Assembly (NCBI RefSeq): GCF_007995065.1
Contig: NZ_VOQR01000001.1
Coordinates: forward strand, 3,786,501-3,850,500
Direction: 5' to 3'
Source: Sphingomonas ginsenosidivorax
Lineage (GTDB): Bacteria; Pseudomonadota; Alphaproteobacteria; Sphingomonadales; Sphingomonadaceae
DNA: 64,000 nt
Each line of letters begins with the position of its first letter. The stretch's first letter is position 1. The notes under the pieces were generated by a model. That model had not been told where the DNA came from. It did not search any database and saw only the letters and a list, made by a program, of their open reading frames with translations. This document shows positions 9,996-16,609 of this stretch, one piece after another. Position numbers and translations under genes: made by a program.

Positions 9996-10559
9996 TTATT
10001 TGGCGGCCATCTTCTGGACCGCCGCGAGCGTCAGCGAGACATGGTCGGCCGGGTTCATGTCCGAATGGACGAAGCCGACGGTGCCGTTCTTGGCGATGAC
10101 ATAGCTGGTGCGGCTGGTGACGCTGCGACCCTTGACCTGCTGCGGCAGCGCGACGTCGTAACCGCTGACGACGGCGGGGCCGGCGCTCGCGACCGCGAAC
10201 TTGCCCGCGCACTTCTCGGCCGAGAATTTGGCGAGCGTGTCGACGGTGTCCGCCGACATCCCGATCACCGTCGCGCCGGCCTTGGTGAAGGCGGGGATCG
10301 CCTCGGCAAAGGCGTGCGCCTCGGCGTTGCAGCCGCCGGTATAGGCCGCGGGGAAGAAGTAGAGCACGACCGGGCCCTTCTTCAGCTGCTGCGCCAGATG
10401 CACCGTGAACACCTTCCCCGCGATCGCGCCGCGCGTGGTGAAGTCGGGGGCCTTCGCGCCGGTCGCCAGCGTCGCACCGGCGGGCGCCGCCAGCGTCAGG
10501 GCGGCAGCGGTCAGGGCAGTCGCAGTCAGGGTGGCGGCGGTCGGCAGCAGGCGGCGCAT
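9996..10559 (-). CDS. Secreted peroxiredoxin (AhpC/TSA, BCP-like)
   Basis: This 187-residue protein has an N-terminal signal peptide (about residues 1-29, Ala/Leu-rich, ending PAGA) and a thioredoxin-fold peroxiredoxin domain. The peroxidatic cysteine is in YTGGCNAEA (Cys77), preceded by VVLYFFPAAYT. Later cysteine EKCAGK could resolve it. It would reduce peroxides in the periplasm, where most BCP/PrxQ proteins are cytosolic. ATG 10559 is chosen over 10565 because AGGA stands 7 bases ahead of it. It is divergent from the HisN-type gene, 61 bases apart. Confidence 0.88.
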   Translation of the reverse strand: MRRLLPTAATLTATALTAAALTLAAPAGATLATGAKAPDFTTRGAIAGKVFTVHLAQQLKKGPVVLYFFPAAYTGGCNAEAHAFAEAIPAFTKAGATVIGMSADTVDTLAKFSAEKCAGKFAVASAGPAVVSGYDVALPQQVKGRSVTSRTSYVIAKNGTVGFVHSDMNPADHVSLTLAAVQKMAAK

Positions 10560-10620
10560 CGGCATTTCCTCATCCAGGTTTGCGCCGATCCTAGCGCAGC
10601 GCGTGCGTCTGCGATAGGCA

Positions 10621-11469
10621 ATGTCGATGCCTGTCACGCAAGCCGATATCGATCTCGCCCACCGCCTCGCCGACGCCGCGGGCGCGGTCATCCGCCCCTA
10701 TTTCCGCCGCGAGTTCGGGCTGGAGATCAAGGACGACCGCTCGCCGGTGACGCTCGCCGACCGCGAGGCGGAAACCGCGATGCGCCGCCTGCTCGACGCC
10801 GAACGCTCGGGGGACGGCGTGATCGGCGAGGAACATGGCGAGAAGCTAGGGGTCACCAACCGCAAATGGGTGCTCGACCCGATCGACGGCACGCGCAGCT
10901 TCACCGTCGGCCGCGCGATCTTCGGCACGCTGATCGCGCTCGTCGAGGATGGCTGGCCGGTGCTCGGGATCATCGACCAGCCGATCCAGCGCGAACGCTG
11001 GGTCGGGGTCGCTGGCCGTCCGACGACGTTCAACGGCGTCCCCGTCCGCACGCGGGCCTGCGCCGCGCTCGAGGGCGCGATCGTCGCGACGACCAGCCCG
11101 CATCTGTTCGACGAGGGCGACGTCCAGCCCTTCCTCGCGCTCGTCGCCGCGGTCTCGGGCGGCAAGCCGCGGCAGGGGCCGGTCTATGGCGGCGACTGCT
11201 ATAATTACGGCCTGCTCGCGAGCGGGCATCTCGACATCGTGTGCGAATCCGGGCTGCAGCTCTACGACTTCGCCGCGCTGGTCCCGATCGTCGAGGGCGC
11301 CGGGGGGCGGATGTGCGACTGGAACGGCGAACCGCTCACCGCGGCCAGCGAAGGCCATGTCCTCGCGATCGGCGATCCCGCACGGATGGACGAGGTGCTG
11401 GAAGCAATGCACGGCGTGCTCGGGCACGAAGGGCACGACCATGAGGGTCACGACGGCCACGACCACTAG
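10621..11469 (+). CDS. hisN: Inositol monophosphatase-family histidinol-phosphatase
   Basis: This 282-residue protein belongs to the Mg2+-dependent IMPase superfamily, with GEEHGE (metal Glu70), WVLDPIDGTRSF (residues 83-94, metal Asp and active loop) and LQLYDFAALVPIVEGAGG. The DGTRSF signature and length match the HisN histidinol-phosphatase subgroup of alphaproteobacteria, which performs the phosphatase step of histidine synthesis. A generic inositol phosphatase is the alternative. The last 15 residues form a histidine/aspartate-rich tail (HEGHDHEGHDGHDH), which is unusual and may bind metal. Confidence 0.82.
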   Translation: MSMPVTQADIDLAHRLADAAGAVIRPYFRREFGLEIKDDRSPVTLADREAETAMRRLLDAERSGDGVIGEEHGEKLGVTNRKWVLDPIDGTRSFTVGRAIFGTLIALVEDGWPVLGIIDQPIQRERWVGVAGRPTTFNGVPVRTRACAALEGAIVATTSPHLFDEGDVQPFLALVAAVSGGKPRQGPVYGGDCYNYGLLASGHLDIVCESGLQLYDFAALVPIVEGAGGRMCDWNGEPLTAASEGHVLAIGDPARMDEVLEAMHGVLGHEGHDHEGHDGHDH

Positions 11470-11507
11470 CTCCAGGCGTCATTGCCGATCGGTCACGTCC
11501 CCCACCC

Positions 11508-11589
11508 GTCACCCCAGCGAAGGCTGGGGTCTTACGACGCAGAGCGCGCACCTGGCCCCACAAAGATCCCAGCCTTCGCTGGGATGACA
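11508..11589. repeat. Paired palindrome repeat, CCAGCGAAGGCTGG family
   Basis: Two outward-facing arms (CCCCAGCGAAGGCTGGGG at 11513-11530, and CCCAGCCTTCGCTGGG at 11568-11583) bracket a variable centre of about 35 bases and are bounded by GTCACC and GATGAC. The same element recurs at 16501, 43569, 53078 and, decayed, at 56714. It fills part of the 336-base gap after hisN and could act as a terminator or RNA-stability element. Confidence 0.85.
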
Positions 11590-11618
11590 GGGGGCGGGGG
11601 TGGGCGAGCCATCACGAT

Positions 11619-11670
11619 CCTCCCCCGCCAGGGGGAGGTGGCAGCCGCAGGCTGACGGAGGGGGAGGACA
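11619..11670. repeat. Half copy of the CTCCCCC-type repeat
   Basis: A CCTCCCCCGCCAGGGGGAGG palindrome followed by GTGGCAGCCGCAGGCTGACGGAGGG is one half of the element found complete at 20041, 27028, 30872, 32027, 37488 and 40743. Here the second half is missing. Confidence 0.8.
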
Positions 11671-11699
11671 CGGCACCGCCGTTGCCTCTCACACCCCTC

Positions 11700-11781
11700 C
11701 GTCATCCTGATGAAAGTCAGGATCCAGAGCCCCAAACGCGTCCGCCCATAACCCTGAATCCTGACTTTCGTCAGGATGACG
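11700..11781. repeat. Paired palindrome repeat, CCTGA-TGAAAGTCAGG family
   Basis: Arms ATCCTGATGAAAGTCAGGAT and ATCCTGACTTTCGTCAGGAT face each other across about 45 bases, bounded by GTC and GATGACGGG. A related, partly replaced copy is at 46430. It lies just past the end of the AsmA gene (minus strand) and may terminate it. Confidence 0.82.
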
Positions 11782-11805
11782 GGAGTAAGGGGCAAGGACC
11801 ATGCC

Positions 11806-13950
11806 TTAGAAGATTCCCAGGAACTTCTTCTTCTGCCCCTTCTTCTCCGCGTCCGACGCCTTGCCGTTCTCCGCCTTGGCGGGCGTGCCGCGCCCGACAT
11901 CGTCGCGCGGCTGGCCCTTGGTGGTCCGCTGCGCGGTCGCGGTCGCGCCGGCCAGCACCGGGCCGCACGCGGTCGCCTTGGCATCGCCGACGTCGACGAA
12001 CGCCAGCACGCCGGCGAGCGGCGTCGCGACCAGCGCGAGGCCGAGGCCGGTGCCCGCGCGCGCGAGCAGGTCCGGGCTTACCACGCGAAGACCGGGCGCC
12101 GCGAACACGCCGTCGATGCCGACCGGCGACTGGCCCGCGAACAGGCTGAACTTCTTCGAATCGGCGCGGAAGGCGAGGTCGATCGCCTCGTTGCGGAAGC
12201 TGAACCCGCCGCGCGCAATGATCACGCTCTTCCGGGTGTCGATCAGGATCGGATCCGCCGCCGCGACGCCGCCGCGCACGGTGAAGCCGATCAGCCCGCA
12301 ATTGACCTGCACCGGCTCGTCGAGCTTGCCCTGGAACATCCGCTGCGCGAACGTGCCGATGTCGAGCTCGGCGAGCTGCACGTTGCGCACCGTCAGCGCG
12401 CCCGACGGCATCACGAACGCGATCCGGCCCTGCGACGTCGCGAGCGAATCATGGATCGAATCGCCGCGGCCCTTCAGCTCGATCCGGCCCTTGATCGTGC
12501 CGGTCGTGCCCGCCTCGACCAGCCCATAGCCCTTGAGCAGCCGCCCCATCGGGGTCGGCGCCAGGCGTATGTCGTACGACACCGCGCTCGGTCGTGCACG
12601 CGTGTCGAACACCACGTCCGACGAGACGTTGCCGCGCGCCATCGCGAACGTCAGCGGCGACAGCGCCAGGCGCCCGCGCTCGAGGTCGAGCGTCAGGTCG
12701 ACGTTGGAGATCGGGATGTTCTTCGATTTGACGACACCGATCGTCCATTTCAGGTCCGCGTCGAACAGCCGCATAGTCTCGATCGGCAGGTTCGCGTCGG
12801 GCAGCAGCCGCTGCGGCCCTGCACCGGTCGCAGCCGCAGCGGCGACCGCGCCCTTCGATTCGACGATGTCGGGGTTGTAGCCGATGAACGGTGCCGCATC
12901 GACGATGTCGAGGCTCCTGGTCGCCAGCACGGACTCGAGATGGATCCGCGCGCCGTTGGTGATCGTCAGGCTGCCGGCGAGGTCGGTATTGCCCGCCCCG
13001 CCGGTCAGGCGCGTGAAGCGATATTCTTCGCCATGCTTCACCAGTTGCCCGCGCAGTCGATAGGTGCGCGTGTTCGGGATCGCGACGTCGATCACGCCGA
13101 GCAGCGTCGACAGGTTGGCGCCGCGCGCGGTCACCGCGAGCGGGACGTTCTCGATATCGGCGATGCTCGGCAGCGTGCCGGCGACGTCGATCACGTTGCC
13201 CGCCGCGCGCATCCGCGCGACCAGCTTGTTCTGCCCGCGATTGGCGGTGGCGTCGGGCGAGAGGAGCTGCGCGGTCACGGTAAACGGCGTGTCGCGCAGC
13301 CGGCCCTTGCCCTTCACCCCGACCGCGCGGCCGATCTGCGCGTCGACCGATCGGATGTCGTCGACCTTCAGGTCCGCGAGCACGCGCATCCGCGGATCGA
13401 GATAGCGCACGCTCGTGCCCGTCACCGTCGCCACGTCGATCCGCGGGAATTCGAGCGGCTTGCCGCCCTTCTTGCCGGTGTCGAACGTCCAGGTGTTGGC
13501 GCTGTGCGCGGCGTTCCATTCCAGGTCGACCGCGCCGTCGACCAGGTCGAGCCAGTAGAGCCGACGCTTGCCGAACAGCAGCGACAGCGGCGCGATCCGG
13601 GTGTCGAGGCGCTTGGCCTGGAACAGGGTCGGCCGCGTCGCCCAGTCGGGGTTCGAGATCATGAAATTCTCGGCGTAGAACTTGATTCTGAACGGCGCGA
13701 AATAGAGCTGGAAATCGCCGCCGACGGTCACCTTGCGGTGCGTCTGCGCGCCGACGACGCGCTCGAACGTGTGTTTGAGGAACCGCCCCTTGGTGATGTA
13801 GAGCACCAGCCACACCGCGAAGATCGCGCCGATGATGCCGAGGATCGTGTTGCGGACGATCCGCCGCCGCCGGGTGCGGCGCGGATCGACCGGGGGTGGA
13901 ACGGAGGCGGGGGGCGCCGCAGGGGGTTCGGTCGGTGCGGTCGCGTCCAT
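11806..13950 (-). CDS. AsmA family protein
   Basis: This 714-residue protein has an N-terminal proline-rich cytoplasmic segment, a basic stop (RRTRRRRIVR) and one membrane helix at about residues 33-52. The AsmA N-terminal domain follows (FERVVGAQTHRKVTVGGDF, then FRIKFYAENFMISNPDW), and a long beta-rich periplasmic region. The C-terminal part carries LKGRGDSIHDSLATSQGRIAF, typical of AsmA-like lipid-channel proteins. These proteins span or face the periplasm and help move phospholipids to the outer membrane. It ends with a Lys-rich cytosolic-looking tail (KKGQKKKFLGIF). The gene is alone, flanked by repeats at its 3' end. Confidence 0.88.
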   Translation of the reverse strand: MDATAPTEPPAAPPASVPPPVDPRRTRRRRIVRNTILGIIGAIFAVWLVLYITKGRFLKHTFERVVGAQTHRKVTVGGDFQLYFAPFRIKFYAENFMISNPDWATRPTLFQAKRLDTRIAPLSLLFGKRRLYWLDLVDGAVDLEWNAAHSANTWTFDTGKKGGKPLEFPRIDVATVTGTSVRYLDPRMRVLADLKVDDIRSVDAQIGRAVGVKGKGRLRDTPFTVTAQLLSPDATANRGQNKLVARMRAAGNVIDVAGTLPSIADIENVPLAVTARGANLSTLLGVIDVAIPNTRTYRLRGQLVKHGEEYRFTRLTGGAGNTDLAGSLTITNGARIHLESVLATRSLDIVDAAPFIGYNPDIVESKGAVAAAAATGAGPQRLLPDANLPIETMRLFDADLKWTIGVVKSKNIPISNVDLTLDLERGRLALSPLTFAMARGNVSSDVVFDTRARPSAVSYDIRLAPTPMGRLLKGYGLVEAGTTGTIKGRIELKGRGDSIHDSLATSQGRIAFVMPSGALTVRNVQLAELDIGTFAQRMFQGKLDEPVQVNCGLIGFTVRGGVAAADPILIDTRKSVIIARGGFSFRNEAIDLAFRADSKKFSLFAGQSPVGIDGVFAAPGLRVVSPDLLARAGTGLGLALVATPLAGVLAFVDVGDAKATACGPVLAGATATAQRTTKGQPRDDVGRGTPAKAENGKASDAEKKGQKKKFLGIF

Positions 13951-13970
13951 GCTAGGGGTATCGCATGGGC

Positions 13971-14008
13971 GCCCTCAGGGTTCCACCATGCCCTCAGGGT
14001 TCCACCAT
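13971..14008. repeat. 19-bp perfect tandem duplication upstream of rpmI
   Basis: GCCCTCAGGGTTCCACCAT occurs twice in direct succession (13971-13989 and 13990-14008) in the gap between the divergent AsmA and rpmI genes. It includes a small CCCTCAGGG inverted repeat. It may be a recent slippage duplication or a duplicated site in the ribosomal-protein leader. Confidence 0.75.
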
Positions 14009-14137
14009 GGTTGCGTCCGGCGGTGCATGCGGCTATGCGCGCCGCTTCCTCGAGAGGTTCGCGCCTTACGAATCGCCCGGCCAGTGTGGGCTGCCGCGGC
14101 GGTTTCAGCGTCTCTCTCGTCAACCGAAAGGATGAAA

Positions 14138-14341
14138 ATGCCCAAGCTGAAGACCAAGAGCGGCGTCAAGAAACGCTTCAAGCTCACTGCCACCGGCCTG
14201 CTCAAGCACGGCGTTGCCGGCAAGCGCCACCGTCTTGCCCACCACAACGGCAAGTACATCCGTCAGAACCGCGGCACCAAGCTGCTGTCGAAGGCGAGCA
14301 CCGCAGCGGTTAAGGCCTGGGCGCCTTACGGCCTGAGCTGA
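14138..14341 (+). CDS. rpmI: 50S ribosomal protein L35
   Basis: This 67-residue basic protein starts MPKLKTKSGVKKRFKLTATG and has HRLAHHNGKYIRQNRG, both diagnostic of bL35. AAGGA stands just upstream of ATG 14138. It is followed 18 bases later by rplT, the usual order. infC, often the first gene of this operon, is not upstream here, so the transcript must start in the 187-base gap after the AsmA gene. Confidence 0.97.
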   Translation: MPKLKTKSGVKKRFKLTATGLLKHGVAGKRHRLAHHNGKYIRQNRGTKLLSKASTAAVKAWAPYGLS

Positions 14342-14359
14342 GCTGAGAGGAATTAGAGA

Positions 14360-14725
14360 ATGGCACGCGTAAAACGGGGTGTAACCACCCGCGCCAAGCA
14401 CAAGCGTATCTTGGTTCAGGCGAAGGGCTATTATGGCCGTCGCAAGAACACCATCCGCATCGCCCGCCAGGCCGTCGAGAAGGCCGGCCAGTACGCTTAC
14501 CGCGACCGCAAGGTTAAGAAGCGCACGTTCCGCGGCCTGTGGATCCAGCGCATTAACGCCGGCGTCCGCGCTGAGGGCCTGACCTATTCGCAGTTCATGC
14601 ACGGCGTTAAGCTCGCCGGCATCGAGCTCGACCGGAAGGTCCTTGCCGACATCGCGATGCACGAGGGCGCAGCCTTCAGCGCGATCGTCGCCCAGGCGAA
14701 GGCGGCTCTGCCCCAGACCGCGTAA
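14360..14725 (+). CDS. rplT: 50S ribosomal protein L20
   Basis: This 121-residue protein starts [20 protein letters not shown] and contains [13 protein letters not shown] and [20 protein letters not shown], diagnostic of bL20, which binds 23S rRNA early in 50S assembly. AGAGGAATTAGAGA precedes the ATG. In many bacteria L20 represses its own operon through the rpmI leader; whether that occurs here cannot be seen. A good intrinsic terminator follows. Confidence 0.98.
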   Translation: MARVKRGVTTRAKHKRILVQAKGYYGRRKNTIRIARQAVEKAGQYAYRDRKVKKRTFRGLWIQRINAGVRAEGLTYSQFMHGVKLAGIELDRKVLADIAMHEGAAFSAIVAQAKAALPQTA

Positions 14726-14749
14726 GCGCGTCTGTAGCGACCGGATACG

Positions 14750-14780
14750 GGGCGTCGGTGGCAACACCGGCGCCCTTTTT
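14750..14780 (+). terminator. Rho-independent terminator after rplT
   Basis: An 11-bp stem (14750-14760 with 14765-14775, one T-G pair) closes a GCAA tetraloop and is followed by TTTTT at 14776-14780. Confidence 0.92.
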
Positions 14781-14847
14781 CGTGTCGGGACCGATGCGGT
14801 CGGCTCCCCTTCCTCCGTCATTCCCGCCCCCCCGCCGCCCTACCTCC

Positions 14848-14943
14848 GTCATTCCCGCGCAGGCGGGAATCCATACTGGCAACCCGTTGTAATAGACCGC
14901 ATCGTTCGCCACGATGGATCTCCGCCTTCGCGGGAATGACGGG
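14848..14943. repeat. Paired repeat with ATTCCCGC core, abutting a GIY-YIG nuclease gene
   Basis: The left arm is a perfect 8-bp palindrome ATTCCCGC-GCAG-GCGGGAAT (14851-14870) followed by CCATAC. The right arm (GGATCTCCGCCTTCGCGGGAATGACGG region, 14916-14943) is slightly decayed. Related copies sit at 15315 (one arm), 34912 and 49577. A further fragment of the head (CCTCCGTCATTCCCGC) lies just upstream at about 14813. The right arm ends 8 bases before the nuclease ATG. Confidence 0.88.
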
Positions 14944-14950
14944 AAAGGTG

Positions 14951-15271
14951 ATGGAGCGGCAACCCTGCGTCTACATCCTCGCCAGCGCCAAGCACGGCAC
15001 CCTCTATATCGGCGTGACGTCGAACCTGCTCGGAAGGCTGCACCAGCATCGCGAAGGGTTGATCAAGGGGTTCACGTCCCGCTACGGCGTGGTCCGGCTG
15101 GTGCACTATGAGATGGCCGACACGATGGACGCTGCGATCACGCGCGAGAAGCAGCTCAAGACATGGAACCGCGACTGGAAGGTGACCCTTATCGAGCGCG
15201 ACAATCCGGATTGGGACGATCTGGCGATCGGCCTGGGATTGGACCCCGTTCCAAGTCGCGGTGCCCGCTAG
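14951..15271 (+). CDS. GIY-YIG nuclease family protein
   Basis: This 106-residue single-domain protein has the GIY-YIG nuclease motif as VYILAS and GTLYIGVTSNL, the catalytic Arg in LLGRLHQHR and the late Glu in TREKQLKTWNRDWK. Small proteins of this type are metal-dependent endonucleases. From memory, a related Neisseria group cuts single-stranded DNA at genomic repeats. ATG 14951 (MERQPC) is preferred over an in-frame ATG at 14936, which belongs to the repeat arm itself. Repeat arms flank the gene on both sides. Confidence 0.9.
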   Translation: MERQPCVYILASAKHGTLYIGVTSNLLGRLHQHREGLIKGFTSRYGVVRLVHYEMADTMDAAITREKQLKTWNRDWKVTLIERDNPDWDDLAIGLGLDPVPSRGAR

Positions 15272-15314
15272 GCGAGGGCTTTCATCTCGAGGGCCAGGTA
15301 TAGAGGCGCTACGG

Positions 15315-15351
15315 CAGCCAGTATGGATCCCCGCCTCCGCGGGGATGACGA
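15315..15351. repeat. Single arm of the ATTCCCGC-type repeat downstream of the GIY-YIG gene
   Basis: CAGCCAGTATGGATCCCCGC followed by CTCCGCGGGGATGACGA matches the right arm of the copies at 34912 and 49577. It lies 44 bases after the nuclease stop and 19 bases before pheS. Confidence 0.85.
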
Positions 15352-15369
15352 AGTTAGGATTGCGACACT

Positions 15370-16485
15370 GTGACCAACGACCTCGACCAGATGCGCGAAC
15401 ACATGCTGACCGCGATCGCCGCGTCGCCCGGGCTCGATGCGCTCGAGGCGTGCCGCGTCGAGGCGCTCGGCAAGCAGGGCACGATCACCGCGCTCCTGAA
15501 GACGCTCGGCAAGATGAGCCCCGACGAACGCCAGGTGCAGGGCCCCGCGATCCAGGGCCTGCGCGAGGCCGTCGCCACCGCGATCGCCGACCGCAAGGCG
15601 ACGCTCGAACGCGCCGCGCTCGACGCGCGCCTCGCGAGCGAGACGCTCGACATGACGCTGCCTGCCGAGGCGCTGCCCGCCGGCACGATCCACCCGGTCA
15701 GCCAGGTGATGGACGAACTCGCGGAAATCTTCGCCGATCTGGGCTTCGCGGTCGCGACCGGGCCCGAGATCGAGACCGACTGGCACAACTTCTCCGCGCT
15801 CAACATTCCCGAGACGCATCCGGCGCGCGCGATGCACGACACCTTCTACCTGCAGCAGGGGATCGACGCGAAGGCCGCGGGCACCGCCGACGAGAAGACG
15901 ACCTTCTCGCTGCTCCGCACGCACACGTCGCCCGTGCAGATCCGCACGATGCTGAGCCAGAAGCCGCCGATCCGCATCATCGCGCCGGGCCGCACCTATC
16001 GCTCGGATTCCGACGCGACGCACACGCCGATGTTCCACCAGGTCGAGGGCCTCGTGATCGACAAGGGCATCACGCTCGGCCATCTCAAATGGACGCTCGA
16101 GACGTTCGTGAAGGCGTTCTTCGAGCGCGACGACATCGTCCTGCGGATGCGCCCGAGCTATTTCCCCTTCACCGAACCCTCGGTCGAGATCGACGTCGGC
16201 TACACGCTGGTGAAGGGCAAGCGCGTCATCGGCGGCGCCGAGCCCGATGGCTGGCTCGAAATCCTCGGCAGCGGCATGGTCCACCGGAAGGTGATCGAAG
16301 CGTGCGGGCTCGACCCCGAGGAATGGCAGGGCTTCGCGTTCGGCTGCGGGATCGACCGCCTCGCGATGCTCAAATACGGCATGGACGACCTGCGTGCCTT
16401 CTTCGACGGCGATATCCGCTGGCTCAAGCATTACGGCTTTTCGAGCCTCGACGTCCCGACGCTGAGCGCTGGGGTGGGGGCATGA
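15370..16485 (+). CDS. pheS: Phenylalanyl-tRNA synthetase alpha subunit
   Basis: This 371-residue class II synthetase subunit charges tRNA-Phe together with PheT in an alpha2beta2 complex. An N-terminal coiled coil ([20 protein letters not shown]) is followed by the catalytic domain with [19 protein letters not shown], motif 2 ([20 protein letters not shown]), [10 protein letters not shown] and motif 3 [10 protein letters not shown]. The gene opens just after a repeat arm, with a GTG at 15370 giving MTNDLDQM. pheT follows 124 bases later, with a repeat element placed between the two. Confidence 0.96.
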   Translation: MTNDLDQMREHMLTAIAASPGLDALEACRVEALGKQGTITALLKTLGKMSPDERQVQGPAIQGLREAVATAIADRKATLERAALDARLASETLDMTLPAEALPAGTIHPVSQVMDELAEIFADLGFAVATGPEIETDWHNFSALNIPETHPARAMHDTFYLQQGIDAKAAGTADEKTTFSLLRTHTSPVQIRTMLSQKPPIRIIAPGRTYRSDSDATHTPMFHQVEGLVIDKGITLGHLKWTLETFVKAFFERDDIVLRMRPSYFPFTEPSVEIDVGYTLVKGKRVIGGAEPDGWLEILGSGMVHRKVIEACGLDPEEWQGFAFGCGIDRLAMLKYGMDDLRAFFDGDIRWLKHYGFSSLDVPTLSAGVGA

Positions 16486-16500
16486 GCTTCACCAATCTTC

Positions 16501-16583
16501 GTCACCCCAGCGAAGGCTGGGGTCTCCCCGTTGGTGACCACGGCACCAGCCCCAGCAAGATCCCAGCCTTCGCTGGGATGACG
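16501..16583. repeat. CCAGCGAAGGCTGG paired repeat between pheS and pheT
   Basis: Both arms are intact (CCCCAGCGAAGGCTGGGG at 16505-16522 and CCCAGCCTTCGCTGGG at 16562-16577). The element lies inside an operon, where it could reduce or tune transcription into pheT or block RNA decay. Confidence 0.88.
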
Positions 16584-16609
16584 GCAGTCATCGATACGGA
16601 CATCGGCGC

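Noticed and set aside
11776..14313. An 845-codon plus-strand frame opposite the AsmA gene that runs into rpmI
   Set aside because: Shadow frame. It overlaps rpmI in another frame and has no plausible start signal.
14936..14950. Start of the GIY-YIG gene at ATG 14936
   Set aside because: That ATG is part of the repeat arm (GGGAATGACGG) found at several other sites, so it is not a gene-specific start.
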